Below are positions 8,843 through 17,973 of a stretch of 64,000 nt of DNA, one piece after another; the first letter of the stretch is position 1; each line of letters starts with the position of its first letter. The notes under the pieces were generated by a model. That model did not search any database, was not told where the DNA came from, and was given only the letters and a program-made list of their open reading frames with translations. The DNA lies in NCBI RefSeq assembly GCF_025869515.1, contig NZ_JAOZVR010000017.1, forward strand, positions 29,481 to 93,480, written 5' to 3'. This stretch comes from Ferrovibrio sp. GTDB lineage: Bacteria; Pseudomonadota; Alphaproteobacteria; Ferrovibrionales; Ferrovibrionaceae. A program made the position numbers and the translations under genes.

Positions 8843-9883
8843 ATGCGTATTCTGATCGTTTCCGATGCATGGCACCCGCAGGTCAACGGTGTGGTGCGGA
8901 CCCTGACCAAGACCCGCGAGGTGCTGGAAAAGCGCGGCCATGTGGTCGAGGTGGTCGGGCCCGGCGAATTCCGCCGCATCCCCTGTCCGACCTATCCCGA
9001 AATCGAGCTGGCGATCCTGCCCTACCGCAAGCTGGTGCGGATGATCGAGGCCTTCGCGCCGGATGCCATCCATGTCGCCACCGAGGGACCGCTCGGCATG
9101 GCGGCGCGCAAATACTGCAGGCGCAACGACCTGATCTTCACCACCGCCTATCACACCAAGTTCCCCGAATATGTGCATGAGCGCAGCGGCCTGCCGCTCA
9201 GCTGGAGCTATGCCTTCATGCGCTGGTTCCACAACGGCGGCGCCGGCATGATGGTGGCGACCGACAGCCTGGCGCAGAGCCTGTCCGAGCGCGGCTTCAG
9301 GAACCTGAAGACCTGGTCGCGCGGCGTGGATATCGAACGCTTCAGGCCGCGCCCCAAGGACATTCTCGACCTGCCGCGGCCGATCTACCTCTATGCCGGC
9401 CGCGTCGTGGTCGACAAGAATATCGAAGCCTTCCTCAAACTGAAGCTCGACGGCACCAAGCTGGTGGTCGGCATCGGCCCCGACCTGGAAGCCTATCGCG
9501 CCAAGTATCCCGAGGCGATCTTCGCCGGCTATTTGGAAAACGGCCATCTCGCGAGCTATTTCTCGGCCGCCGATGTCTTTGTCTTCCCCAGCCTGACCGA
9601 CACCTTTGGCCTGGTGCTGCTGGAGGCGCTGGCCTCAGGCGTGCCGGTCGCCGCCTATCCGGTCACCGGCCCGATCGACATCGTCGGTCCGCATCCGGAA
9701 GTCGGTCATCTGGACGAGGATCTGGCCGTTGCCATCAGGGGGGCTTTGGGCAAATCGGCGGAAGCCTGCCGCGACTTGGCGCTGCAGTATTCCTGGGAAG
9801 CCTGTACCGACCAGTTCCTGCGCAACCTAGCGCCGCTGCGCCGGCCGCTGACGCAGGGTGAAACGGCGGCGAGGGCGGCCTAG
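8843..9883 (+). CDS. GT4-type glycosyltransferase (probably glycolipid synthesis)
   Basis: Retaining GT-B glycosyltransferase of family GT4, 346 residues. The N-terminal acceptor domain begins ILIVSDAWHPQVNGVVRT, the hallmark of the MgtA/GtrB-like group that glycosylates diacylglycerol or phosphatidylinositol-type lipids. The C-terminal donor domain has YLYAGRVVVDKN, and the E-x7-E-like region around SLTDTFGLVLLEALASGVPV. A GAGAG-type ribosome site precedes the ATG at 8843. Alphaproteobacteria use related enzymes to replace phospholipids with glycolipids when phosphate is scarce, and the PHO-box repeats in the promoter fit that. Donor sugar and acceptor cannot be read from sequence. Confidence 0.88.
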   Translation: MRILIVSDAWHPQVNGVVRTLTKTREVLEKRGHVVEVVGPGEFRRIPCPTYPEIELAILPYRKLVRMIEAFAPDAIHVATEGPLGMAARKYCRRNDLIFTTAYHTKFPEYVHERSGLPLSWSYAFMRWFHNGGAGMMVATDSLAQSLSERGFRNLKTWSRGVDIERFRPRPKDILDLPRPIYLYAGRVVVDKNIEAFLKLKLDGTKLVVGIGPDLEAYRAKYPEAIFAGYLENGHLASYFSAADVFVFPSLTDTFGLVLLEALASGVPVAAYPVTGPIDIVGPHPEVGHLDEDLAVAIRGALGKSAEACRDLALQYSWEACTDQFLRNLAPLRRPLTQGETAARAA

Positions 9884-9913
9884 GCCGCTGAAAACGCTGC
9901 CGGCAGCCGGACG

Positions 9914-10411
9914 TTATCGCGGCAGGTCGCTGCCGTGGGCGATCACCGGATAGATGCCGGCCAGAATCTGATCCACCTTGCTGCCGGACATCAGGGGCAG
10001 GGCAAGCTTGTCGACCTGGATGTGATTGCGGATCGAGGGGCTGAAGCGGGACACATAGACTGGTCGCTGCAGCCGGGACACCTCGTCGTATTCGACGAGC
10101 GGGCGGTCACCGATCAGGATCACCGAATCGATCACTGTCTTGTAGGTGAGGTCGAAGCCGAAAATCTCCGTCAGATTGGAGCCGTACAATCGGAACCGGA
10201 TGTCTTCCCGGCTGTGCAGGTTATCAAGGATCAGCAGGTGTCCGAGCCAGGGTTTCAGTTCGAACACACTGAAATCGCTGCGTGAGGGGGCGAGTCGGCC
10301 ATGACGTTTGGCCGCCCAGAGTTCATACAGTTCGCGCAACATCCGATTCCCGATCTGCGGCGCCGGTGGTGGCGCGCGATTCGGCAGGGGCGGGAGCGTG
10401 AGGTGATTCAT
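9914..10411 (-). CDS. PAS-like (PAS_5 family) protein
   Basis: Small cytosolic protein of 165 residues of the alphaproteobacterial PAS_5 type. It has the pattern LRELYELWAAKRHGRLAPSR, then a Phe/Leu-rich strand ending in LGHLLILDN, then DIRFRLYGSNLTEIFGFDLT. Such proteins carry only a PAS-like fold and no output domain; their ligand and role are unknown. I chose the ATG at 10411, which leaves the conserved part intact; an upstream in-frame start would add 32 poorly conserved residues. Two further PAS-like genes lie in tandem at 50813-51870. Confidence 0.75.
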   Translation of the reverse strand: MNHLTLPPLPNRAPPPAPQIGNRMLRELYELWAAKRHGRLAPSRSDFSVFELKPWLGHLLILDNLHSREDIRFRLYGSNLTEIFGFDLTYKTVIDSVILIGDRPLVEYDEVSRLQRPVYVSRFSPSIRNHIQVDKLALPLMSGSKVDQILAGIYPVIAHGSDLPR

Positions 10412-10652
10412 GTCCGGTCTCTCGCAGTTTTGATGCGCCGGAACAGCCGAAAATCGTGTATTTATGCGCACCATTTGCAGCATGGCAGCGTTTTGTATGC
10501 AGGACATACTCCCGCAGGGTTACGGCGAGAGGGTTCGGGTCTGTCGTATAGGAAAGGCCGGAATCCGGCCCGCGTGCCGTTCATAAAAAGAACTATGTCG
10601 GCATGGCCGCAACCGCTTACATGCGCATGCAATGCGATGCTGGGGGAGATTG

Positions 10653-11774
10653 ATGTCGCATTCCGTTGCCCAGATTTCGCCGGCGCTGCTTGAGCAGCTT
10701 TATCTCGGCGCCGTGGACGAAGACGAGATAAAGTGTTTCCTGAGCGATCTTGCGCTCGCCTTCGATGCCAGCCTGGCCTCGTTCGCGACCATGGATGGCC
10801 GGTCGCGGCATGACAGCCTGCGGATCACGCGCTGGGCCGACCAGCGCGACTATGTTGGCGATGTGCCCGGCTACTACGCCGTCCGCAGCCCGTTCCGCCC
10901 GATCATGATGCTGGACAACAACTTCGGACGGGTCATGACCTGCAGCGAGATGGTTTCGCCCTCGCGACGGTCGCGCGACGTGTTCATCAACGAATTCCTG
11001 CGGCCGAACGACCACGAGTATCTGGTGACGGGCACCTTCGCCAGGTCGGGCGACAAGTATAATTACTTCGTTCTCAACCGTGGCCAGCGTTTCGGCGATT
11101 TCGATGAGTCGACGGTGAGGGGGCTGCAGTCGCTGGTGCCGCATCTGCGCACCATGCTCCGCCTGCGCAACAGCATGGTGGCGCGCGAGCGGCATATCGG
11201 TTTCTCGCAGACGATGGCGGATCGCAGCGGCGATGGGCTTGTGCTGCTCGACCGGCATGGCCGGGTGCATTCGATGAACGCGCGCGCGGCGGACCTGCTG
11301 GCCGAGGCCGATGGCCTGTCGGTCAAGGCATCCCGCCTCAAGGCGGCCAGCAGCGAGGATGACGCGCATCTCAATGCGGCCTTCCAGCAGCTGCTGCACG
11401 GCGATGCGCCGGATACGATGCAGCCGGGACTGTCGCTGACCGTGCGGCGGCCTTCCGGCGCCCAGGCGTATCGTTTGCACGTCATGCCGCTGACTCTGCG
11501 CAAATTCCTGTTCGCGGGCGATGATGTGGAGCTGGCGGTGCAGATCGTCGGGCGGCGGGTGACCGGCGAGATCCAGGACGGTATTGCGGCGCAGTATGGT
11601 TTGAGCGCCGCAGAGGTGCGGGTGGCGACGCATCTGCTCGCCGGCGTGCCGCTGAAACAGATCGCCGATGTGCTGGGCAACAGCGTGAACACCATCCGCG
11701 TGCATCGTCGCAATCTGTACCGCAAGCTCGGCGTGAACCGGCATTTCGACATGCTGCGCCTGCTGGGCGGCTGA
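10653..11774 (+). CDS. LuxR-type helix-turn-helix transcriptional regulator with N-terminal sensory region
   Basis: Regulator of 373 residues. The C-terminal 60 residues are a LuxR/GerE DNA-binding domain (LSAAEVRVATHLLAGVPLKQ, then NTIRVHRRNLYRKLGV). The middle contains a PAS-like stretch (DGLVLLDRHGRVHSMNARA at about residues 200-218). The first 180 residues look like a ligand-sensing domain I do not recognise. The ATG at 10653 follows GGGGGAG at 10642-10648. It is divergent from the PAS_5 gene. The signal and targets are unknown. Confidence 0.85.
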   Translation: MSHSVAQISPALLEQLYLGAVDEDEIKCFLSDLALAFDASLASFATMDGRSRHDSLRITRWADQRDYVGDVPGYYAVRSPFRPIMMLDNNFGRVMTCSEMVSPSRRSRDVFINEFLRPNDHEYLVTGTFARSGDKYNYFVLNRGQRFGDFDESTVRGLQSLVPHLRTMLRLRNSMVARERHIGFSQTMADRSGDGLVLLDRHGRVHSMNARAADLLAEADGLSVKASRLKAASSEDDAHLNAAFQQLLHGDAPDTMQPGLSLTVRRPSGAQAYRLHVMPLTLRKFLFAGDDVELAVQIVGRRVTGEIQDGIAAQYGLSAAEVRVATHLLAGVPLKQIADVLGNSVNTIRVHRRNLYRKLGVNRHFDMLRLLGG

Positions 11775-11859
11775 GTTCCGGCGGCGCAACGGACAGGACC
11801 GTATTGGTTCAATGGTCCTGCAGCTTGCAGGGAGCGGCATCCTGCCGCTAGGGTTTCCG

Positions 11860-11879
11860 CCAACTCATATATCAGTTGG
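11860..11879. promoter_or_regulatory. Inverted repeat before the hydroxyacid dehydrogenase gene
   Basis: CCAACT (11860-11865) and AGTTGG (11874-11879) are perfect inverted arms separated by eight AT-rich bases. The right arm runs into the GGAGGA ribosome site, so the repeat may be a repressor operator or a weak hairpin limiting translation. Confidence 0.35.
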
Positions 11880-11890
11880 AGGAAGCCCGA

Positions 11891-12829
11891 ATGGCCATCG
11901 AGATCCTGCAGACCACCGCCATGCCCCCGGCGATCCAGAAGGTGCTGGATGGCAGCTATACCGTGCACAAGCTGTGGGAAGCCAAGGACAAGGCGGCTTT
12001 CCTGGCCGAGATCGCCCCGCGCGTGCGCGGCATGGCCACCTCGGGCGGCGCCGGCGCCAGCCGCGCGCTGATCGAGGCGCTGCCCAAGCTGGAGGTCATT
12101 TCCAGTTTCGGCGTCGGCTATGACGCGATCGACATCGACTGCGCCAGGGAGCGCGGCGTCACCGTCACCAACACGCCCGATGTGCTGACCGAATGCGTGG
12201 CCGACACCGCCATGGCGCTGACGCTGGCGATGATGCGCCGCATCCCGCAGGCCGACCAGTTCGTGCGCACCGGCCGCTGGCCGAAGGACAAGTTTCCGCT
12301 GACCGACAAGCTGGGCGGTCGCATCATGGGCATTGTCGGCGCCGGCCGCATCGGCCAGGCGATTGCCAAACGCGCCGAGGCCTTCGGCCTGCAGATCGCC
12401 TATTTCGGCCCGCGCAAGAAGGCCGAGCTGGCCTGGCGCTATTACGACAACCTGGTTGCCATGGCCAAGGATGTCGACATCCTGATGATCTCCTGCCCGG
12501 GCGGCAAGGAAACCAACCAGCTGGTCAATGCGGCAGTGATCGCCGCACTCGGCCCGGAAGGCTACCTGGTCAACATCGCGCGCGGCAGCGTGGTGGAGGA
12601 GCCCGCGCTGGTGCAGGCGCTGGTGGAGAAGAAGCTCGCCGGCGCCGGCCTCGACGTGTTCGCCGACGAGCCCAATGTGCCCGAGGCGCTGTTCAAACTG
12701 GATACCGTGGCGCTGGCGCCGCATGTCGGCTCCGGCACGCATGAAACGCGGCAGGCGATGGGAGACCTGATGCTGAAGAATCTGGAGGCGTGGTTCGCCG
12801 GCAAGCCCGTTCTGACGAAAGTGGTCTGA
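11891..12829 (+). CDS. D-isomer-specific 2-hydroxyacid dehydrogenase (glyoxylate/hydroxypyruvate reductase type)
   Basis: Cytosolic NAD(P)H-dependent oxidoreductase, 312 residues, probably reducing glyoxylate, hydroxypyruvate or a similar 2-oxoacid. It has the Rossmann motif GAGRIGQ in the cofactor domain, the substrate-binding SFGVGYDAID, and the catalytic triad contexts NIARGSVVEE (Arg), DVFADEPNVPE (Glu) and LAPHVGSGTHET (His). The ATG at 11891 follows GGAGGA at 11878-11883. It stands alone, with the LuxR-type gene upstream and a convergent transglycosylase downstream. The substrate is not determined. Confidence 0.9.
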   Translation: MAIEILQTTAMPPAIQKVLDGSYTVHKLWEAKDKAAFLAEIAPRVRGMATSGGAGASRALIEALPKLEVISSFGVGYDAIDIDCARERGVTVTNTPDVLTECVADTAMALTLAMMRRIPQADQFVRTGRWPKDKFPLTDKLGGRIMGIVGAGRIGQAIAKRAEAFGLQIAYFGPRKKAELAWRYYDNLVAMAKDVDILMISCPGGKETNQLVNAAVIAALGPEGYLVNIARGSVVEEPALVQALVEKKLAGAGLDVFADEPNVPEALFKLDTVALAPHVGSGTHETRQAMGDLMLKNLEAWFAGKPVLTKVV

Positions 12830-12862
12830 CCAAGGTGGTGTGAACCGGGGTCGTCTGACGGA

Positions 12863-13753
12863 TCAGCTTTCGCTGTCGAGGCTACTCTTGGGGCTGCCCA
12901 GCCCCATCAGCTTGCTGCGGTTGCCCAGCATGATCTTGTGCAGCATTTCCATCGCCATCAGCTTCATATTCTGGTCGATGAATTTCCGCTGCTCGTCCAG
13001 TTGCGCCTGCACCGCCGAATTGCCATAGGGCGCATTCTGGGCCAGTGCCGTGGCCTGGCCATCCAGCGGCACGATATCGAGACCGGCCGATTTGCTGTCC
13101 AGCTTGGCATTGAAGAAGGCATAGATCTCGCCGAGCGAACGCGGCTTGCCGTCGGGGGTGTAGAACACGCCCTTGTTGGCGGAGGCTGCTTCGGGCAGCA
13201 GGGCGGCCGCGCTCTGCGCCGGGTTGTCTTTCAGGCCGGTGAGGAATTTGGTGGCGCCGCCGGCACCGAGGAAATGGCCGAGATAGAGATCGACCTTCTT
13301 CGCCTCGACGCCGAATTCGCGCGACAGGATCTGCTGGTTGCTGCGGGCATATTCGGCCGCCATGACCGAGGCGATGCGCGGATCGTCGCGCAGGGCCAGG
13401 ATGTCGCGACGTGCATCGGCGTCGCTGACGCGCGGCTTGCCGTCGCTGCCGGTGACGATCTTCTGCGCCTGTTCGGCCAGGCCGTGCTTGGCGCCGTGGT
13501 CGCGCACGGTTTCCAGCCAGGTGCTGTCGATGAACTGGAACAGGCCACGCGCCGAGCTGGTCCTGGCCTGCGCGTCCGCCTTGAAGCCGCTTTCCTGCCC
13601 GGCCTGGGCGACCAGGTAGGCGAAGTCGATGCCGGTGCGGCTGCTGGCCTGCTTCAGCGTGCTGAGCAGTTCGTAGCTGACCTGGTGGCCGCCGATGCGG
13701 TAGCTCTCGGCGGCGGTTGCAGGCGACGGACGAAACGGCGTGACGGGAGCCAT
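12863..13753 (-). CDS. Lytic transglycosylase (SLT domain)
   Basis: Murein-cleaving enzyme of 296 residues. The SLT catalytic domain is at about residues 30-150, with the catalytic Glu in AGQESGFKADA (Glu54) and the supporting motif SARGLFQFIDSTWLETV. The following region (KKVDLYLGHFLGAGGATKFL) is shared with alphaproteobacterial phage-like or flagellar-associated transglycosylases. There is no convincing signal peptide, so export would need another route or occur with a secretion or flagellar system. The C-terminal 60 residues include a helix rich in Lys, Met and Gln. It is transcribed away from the membrane protein gene that follows. Confidence 0.82.
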   Translation of the reverse strand: MAPVTPFRPSPATAAESYRIGGHQVSYELLSTLKQASSRTGIDFAYLVAQAGQESGFKADAQARTSSARGLFQFIDSTWLETVRDHGAKHGLAEQAQKIVTGSDGKPRVSDADARRDILALRDDPRIASVMAAEYARSNQQILSREFGVEAKKVDLYLGHFLGAGGATKFLTGLKDNPAQSAAALLPEAASANKGVFYTPDGKPRSLGEIYAFFNAKLDSKSAGLDIVPLDGQATALAQNAPYGNSAVQAQLDEQRKFIDQNMKLMAMEMLHKIMLGNRSKLMGLGSPKSSLDSES

Positions 13754-13877
13754 GCAGCGGTAAAACCTGATATGAGCCGGAGTATCCTCTAGCCGATCCG
13801 GGGGAAAGATTCGGTTAACATTCCGGTCGGTACGGTATCCCCTTGTTTACAAACGGATTTGCGGGCAAACAGGCGAT

Positions 13878-15005
13878 ATGAGCGAAACCTGGGCGGCGAT
13901 GATGGCGCAGCTGGACTGGTCGAAGGACGGTCCGTGGCTGGCGCTGCTGTTGCTGCTGGTCGGCGGCATTGCCCTGCCGGCCGGACTGTACGCCCTGCTG
14001 GACCGCTGGGCCGCCTCGCGCCTGCGTATCGATTCCATCGCGCTGGCCACCCGCTACGGCGGCTACATGAACTCCTGGGCGGTGTTCGGCCGCCATGCCA
14101 GCGAATACCGCGACCTGCGGCCGCTGTTTCCCGAAGCGCAGGCGGCGGAACTGGCGCGCTTCCATGACGGCACGGCCTGCATTGCCGCGCGGTTCCGGAC
14201 CCACGACGCGGCCGAGGCGGCAGCCGAGCAGCGCTTCGGCAGCTTCGCCTCCGCCGGCGTCGAATACGCCGATGCCGGCGTCTCGTTCAAGACCGGCCCT
14301 GTCGCCGGCAGCGAGAAGAAAGGCTATGCGCGCGGCCAGTGGCTGGTGATCGGCGATACGCTGTTCGCCTTCTACGGCCCGGACAGCCAGGCGCTCGCCC
14401 GGAGGCGCCATGCCATCCCGGCCTTGCGCGCCCGCCGTTTCCCCGGCCCGCTGCGCCTGCTGCACAGCCGCATCGGCCATGGCGTGGCGGTCCTGCTCTG
14501 GCTCGGCCTGCTGCTGTTCGTCGCCGGCCGCTGCCTCGAACTGACCGCCATGCGGCCGGGCGCGGGCGCGCCGGTGACGATGACCGAACTGCGCATGCGG
14601 CTCGGCGCGCTGAATGCCGGCGGCCAGCGCGCGGCGACCGAACTGCGGCCGGGCGGCATGACCATTGCGCGCCATGGCGACGATCTGCGCCAGCATGATC
14701 TCGGCCTGCTGGCCGGGCGCGACTGGCTCATCGGACTCGATCTCACCTTCGACCGCGAGCGCAATACGGTGAAGGCGCTGCCGCTGGTCGGCCGCAGCGG
14801 CGCCGCCGAACGGATCGGCGCAGCCTTGCCGCCGCCCAAACGCTGGCGCAACAACACGCTGCTGGTCGAGGCCGATGATCCCCTGGTGCTCGCGGTGCGC
14901 GATGCCGTAACGGAAGCCGGCTGGACCTGGCAGCCGGTGCTGGTGCCGGCCCTGCCTGTGGCGCTGTGGCAACCCGGCTGGGCTTGGCTCGGTTTCGGCG
15001 GCTGA
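13878..15005 (+). CDS. Membrane protein of unknown function
   Basis: A 375-residue protein I do not recognise. A hydrophobic segment near residues 19-42 (LALLLLLVGGIALPAGLYAL) and a second near 205-222 (VAVLLWLGLLLFVAG) would anchor it. Between them is a 160-residue soluble part with a repeated Phe/Gly/Ala pattern. The C-terminal part is soluble and ends in a short hydrophobic stretch rich in Trp and Pro. Codon use matches the surrounding genes, so it is probably native. It is followed after about 35 bases by a rhodanese gene on the same strand and could share its transcript. Confidence 0.7.
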   Translation: MSETWAAMMAQLDWSKDGPWLALLLLLVGGIALPAGLYALLDRWAASRLRIDSIALATRYGGYMNSWAVFGRHASEYRDLRPLFPEAQAAELARFHDGTACIAARFRTHDAAEAAAEQRFGSFASAGVEYADAGVSFKTGPVAGSEKKGYARGQWLVIGDTLFAFYGPDSQALARRRHAIPALRARRFPGPLRLLHSRIGHGVAVLLWLGLLLFVAGRCLELTAMRPGAGAPVTMTELRMRLGALNAGGQRAATELRPGGMTIARHGDDLRQHDLGLLAGRDWLIGLDLTFDRERNTVKALPLVGRSGAAERIGAALPPPKRWRNNTLLVEADDPLVLAVRDAVTEAGWTWQPVLVPALPVALWQPGWAWLGFGG

Positions 15006-15039
15006 CCTATACTCTCCGCAACAGTAAGCGGAGGAAACC

Positions 15040-15441
15040 ATGCGCAAGGGCTACAAGGCGATGCTGGACGAGGCCATGCAGGCCATCGTCACGCTGACGC
15101 CGGAACAGGCGGCGGAGCAGTATAACCAGCCGGATGTCGTTCTCGTCGATATCCGCGACCCGCGCGAGCTGGAACGCGACGGCATGATCCCCGGCGCCTT
15201 CCATGCCACACGCGGCATGCTGGAATTCTGGATCGATCCGGAAAGCCCGTATCACAAGCCGGTCTTCGCCGAAGACAAGCAGTTCATCTTCTTCTGCGCG
15301 GGCGGCCTGCGTTCGGCGCTCGCCACCAAGACGGCACTGGACATGGGGCTGGAGAAGATCGCGCATATCGAGGGCGGCTTCGGTGCCTGGAAGAAAGCCG
15401 GCCTGCCGACGGCGGAATGGAAACCGAAGGACAAGAAATGA
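15040..15441 (+). CDS. Rhodanese-domain protein
   Basis: Single-domain rhodanese of 133 residues, probably a cytosolic sulfurtransferase. It has [21 protein letters not shown] and the active-site loop [10 protein letters not shown], with the persulfide Cys at residue 86. GCGGAGG lies just before the ATG. The stop codon overlaps the ATG of the CoA racemase gene (ATGA), so the two are translated together, although no functional link is obvious. Confidence 0.9.
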   Translation: MRKGYKAMLDEAMQAIVTLTPEQAAEQYNQPDVVLVDIRDPRELERDGMIPGAFHATRGMLEFWIDPESPYHKPVFAEDKQFIFFCAGGLRSALATKTALDMGLEKIAHIEGGFGAWKKAGLPTAEWKPKDKK

Positions 15442-16562
15442 GCGGGCCTCTTACGGGACTGAAAGTCATCGAGATGCCGGCGATCGGCCCGGTGCCGTTC
15501 TGCGGCATGCTGCTGGCCGATCTGGGCGCCGACGTGCTGCGCATCGACCGCGAGGGCGAGGTCGATCTCGGCCTGCCGATCGAACCGAAGTACGAACTGC
15601 TCGGGCGCGGCAAGCGCTCGCTGGCGCTCGATCTGAAAAACCCGCAGGCGATTGCGCTGGTGCTCGACCTGATCGGCAAGGCCGATGTACTGGTCGAGGG
15701 CTTCCGCCCCGGCGTGATGGAACGTCTCGGCCTCGGGCCCGACGTGGCGCAGGCCAAGAATCCGAAACTGGTCTATGGCCGCATGACCGGCTGGGGCCAG
15801 CAGGGTCCGATGGCGATGGCGGCGGGCCATGACATCAACTACATCGCGTTGACCGGCGCGCTGCATGCCATCGGCAATCAGAATGGAAAGCCGGTGCCGC
15901 CGCTCAATCTGGTCGGCGATTTCGGCGGCGGTTCGCTCTATCTCGCCATGGGTATTCTGGCGGCACTGTTCGAGCGTCAGCAGTCGGGCCGGGGACAGGT
16001 GATCGATGCCGCCATGGTGGATGGCGCCGCCTCGCTGATGACCATGTTCTACGGCATGAAGGGTGCCGGAATGTGGAGCGACACGCGCGGTGCCAACATG
16101 CTGGATTCCGGCGCGCCGTGGTACGACACCTACGAATGCGGCGACGGCGGTTTCGTTGCCATCGGCTCCATCGAGGGCAAGTTCTACGCCGAACTGATCG
16201 GGAAACTCGGCCTCGATCCGGCGACGCTGCCGAAGCAGCACGACCGCAAGCGCTGGCCGTCCCTGCGCGCCGCCATCGCCGCCACCTTCAAGACCAAAAC
16301 GCGCGACGAATGGTGCGCCATCATGGAAGGCAGCGACATCTGCTTCGCCCCCGTGCTCGGCCTCGACGAGGCGCCGCGTCATGCCCATATGGCGGCGCGC
16401 GAGACGTTCGTTTCTCCCGACGGCGTCACCCAGCCGGCGCCGGCGCCACGCTTCTCGCGCACGCCCGGCGCGATCCGCCGCAAGCCGCCGCAGCGCGGCG
16501 AGGGCGGTGAGCAGGTGCTGGCCGATTGGGGTGTGGCTAAAAAGGTGACCGCCGCCGAGTAG
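15438..16562 (+). CDS. Alpha-methylacyl-CoA racemase-like CoA-transferase family III protein
   Basis: Cytosolic 374-residue protein of the CaiB/BaiF fold. It begins with the typical [20 protein letters not shown] and [14 protein letters not shown], and continues with [18 protein letters not shown]. The racemase residues known from the mycobacterial enzyme are in place: His in [13 protein letters not shown] and Asp in [10 protein letters not shown]. It therefore probably epimerises 2-methylacyl-CoA thioesters in branched-chain or sterol side-chain breakdown rather than transferring CoA. The start overlaps the rhodanese stop. Confidence 0.88.
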   Translation: MSGPLTGLKVIEMPAIGPVPFCGMLLADLGADVLRIDREGEVDLGLPIEPKYELLGRGKRSLALDLKNPQAIALVLDLIGKADVLVEGFRPGVMERLGLGPDVAQAKNPKLVYGRMTGWGQQGPMAMAAGHDINYIALTGALHAIGNQNGKPVPPLNLVGDFGGGSLYLAMGILAALFERQQSGRGQVIDAAMVDGAASLMTMFYGMKGAGMWSDTRGANMLDSGAPWYDTYECGDGGFVAIGSIEGKFYAELIGKLGLDPATLPKQHDRKRWPSLRAAIAATFKTKTRDEWCAIMEGSDICFAPVLGLDEAPRHAHMAARETFVSPDGVTQPAPAPRFSRTPGAIRRKPPQRGEGGEQVLADWGVAKKVTAAE

Positions 16563-16677
16563 CGGCTGCCCGCTTTCCGGGCATTCCTGTACGGCGGGTC
16601 AGGAAATTCCTGCTGCAGTCCATTGCGGCATGCGCCTTGCATTTTCTAAGCTTCGATTTCCAGCAAGGAGCATGAAC

Positions 16678-17928
16678 ATGGCCGAGGCGCGCAATATCCG
16701 GGTCGCAAATATTCGGGTGAATGGGGACCGTCTGTGGGACAGCCTGATGGAAATGGCCAAGATCGGCGCCACGCCCAAGGGCGGCTGCGCGCGTCTTGCT
16801 CTGACCGATCTGGACAAGCAGGGCCGCGATCTCTTCGTGCAGTGGTGCAGGGATGCCGGCTGCACGGTCAGCATCGACCGCATGGGCAACATCTTCGCCC
16901 GCCGGCCCGGCAGGAATAACGACCTGCCGCCGGTGGTGACCGGCAGCCATCTGGATACGCAGCCCACCGGCGGCAAGTTCGATGGCGTTTACGGCGTGTT
17001 GGCCGGACTGGAAGTGATCCGCACCCTCAACGACCATAAATTCGAAACCGAGGCGCCGGTCGAGGTCTCGGTCTGGACCAACGAGGAAGGCTCGCGTTTC
17101 GCGCCGGCCATGGTGGCGTCCGGCGTGTTTGCCGGCGTGTTCACCGAAGAGTATGGCCTCAGCCGCGAAGACATGGACGGCAAGACCATCGGTGACGAGC
17201 TGAAGCGCATCGGCTATTTCGGCGATTTGCCGGTGGGCGGCCGCAAGTTCAAGGCCTTCTTTGAGGCACATATCGAACAGGGGCCGATCCTGGAAGCCGA
17301 GAGCAAGACCATCGGCGTCGTGCAGGGTATCCAGGGCATGCGCTGGTTCGAGGTGACGGTCACCGGCACCGAAAGCCATGCCGGCACCACGCCGATGCCG
17401 CGCCGCAAGGATGCCATGCTGGGCTGTGCGCGGATCGTCGAGCGCGTGCACAAGATCGCACTGGATCACGCGCCGGCCGTCACCACGGTGGGCCTGGTCA
17501 GGGTGATGCCGAATTCGCGCAACACCATCCCGGGCAATGTGTTCTTCAGCGTCGACCTGCGCCATCCCTTCGATGATCAGCTCGCCATCATGACCGAGGA
17601 GTTGCATGCTGCATGCGCCGAGATCTGCGGCGCGCTCGGGCTGCAGGTCGAATGCAAGGAAATCTGGCATTCGCCGGCCACGCATTACGACAAGGACTGC
17701 GTCGCCGCCGTGCGCAAGGCGGCGGAAGAAAGCGGCTATGCCTGGCGCGACATCACCTCGGGTGCCGGTCACGATGCCGGCTATATCAGCCGCGTGGCGC
17801 CGACCGGGATGGTCTTCGTGCCCTGTGCCGACGGCATCAGCCATAACGAGGTGGAAACCGCCACGCCGCAGGACCTGGCGGCCGGCTGCAACGTGCTGCT
17901 GCGGGCGATGCTGGAACATGCCGCCTGA
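16678..17928 (+). CDS. M20-family Zn amidohydrolase (N-carbamoyl-amino-acid hydrolase / allantoate amidohydrolase type)
   Basis: Dinuclear metallohydrolase, 416 residues, which cleaves the carbamoyl or ureido group of a substrate such as an N-carbamoyl amino acid, beta-ureidopropionate or allantoate. Metal-site motifs are GSHLDTQPTGGKFDG, TNEEGSRF, HIEQGPILE and the C-terminal HNEVE; the dimerisation-domain motif is SHAGTTPMPRR. AAGGAG at 16665-16670 is one base from the ATG at 16672 but seven from the ATG at 16678, so I chose 16678. It is followed on the same strand by an SDR gene 45 bases later. The substrate cannot be assigned by sequence alone. Confidence 0.88.
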   Translation: MAEARNIRVANIRVNGDRLWDSLMEMAKIGATPKGGCARLALTDLDKQGRDLFVQWCRDAGCTVSIDRMGNIFARRPGRNNDLPPVVTGSHLDTQPTGGKFDGVYGVLAGLEVIRTLNDHKFETEAPVEVSVWTNEEGSRFAPAMVASGVFAGVFTEEYGLSREDMDGKTIGDELKRIGYFGDLPVGGRKFKAFFEAHIEQGPILEAESKTIGVVQGIQGMRWFEVTVTGTESHAGTTPMPRRKDAMLGCARIVERVHKIALDHAPAVTTVGLVRVMPNSRNTIPGNVFFSVDLRHPFDDQLAIMTEELHAACAEICGALGLQVECKEIWHSPATHYDKDCVAAVRKAAEESGYAWRDITSGAGHDAGYISRVAPTGMVFVPCADGISHNEVETATPQDLAAGCNVLLRAMLEHAA

Positions 17929-17973
17929 GGGCGCTATGTCTCTGGCCTAGGGTTTACCAAAGGGAGCGAAACA

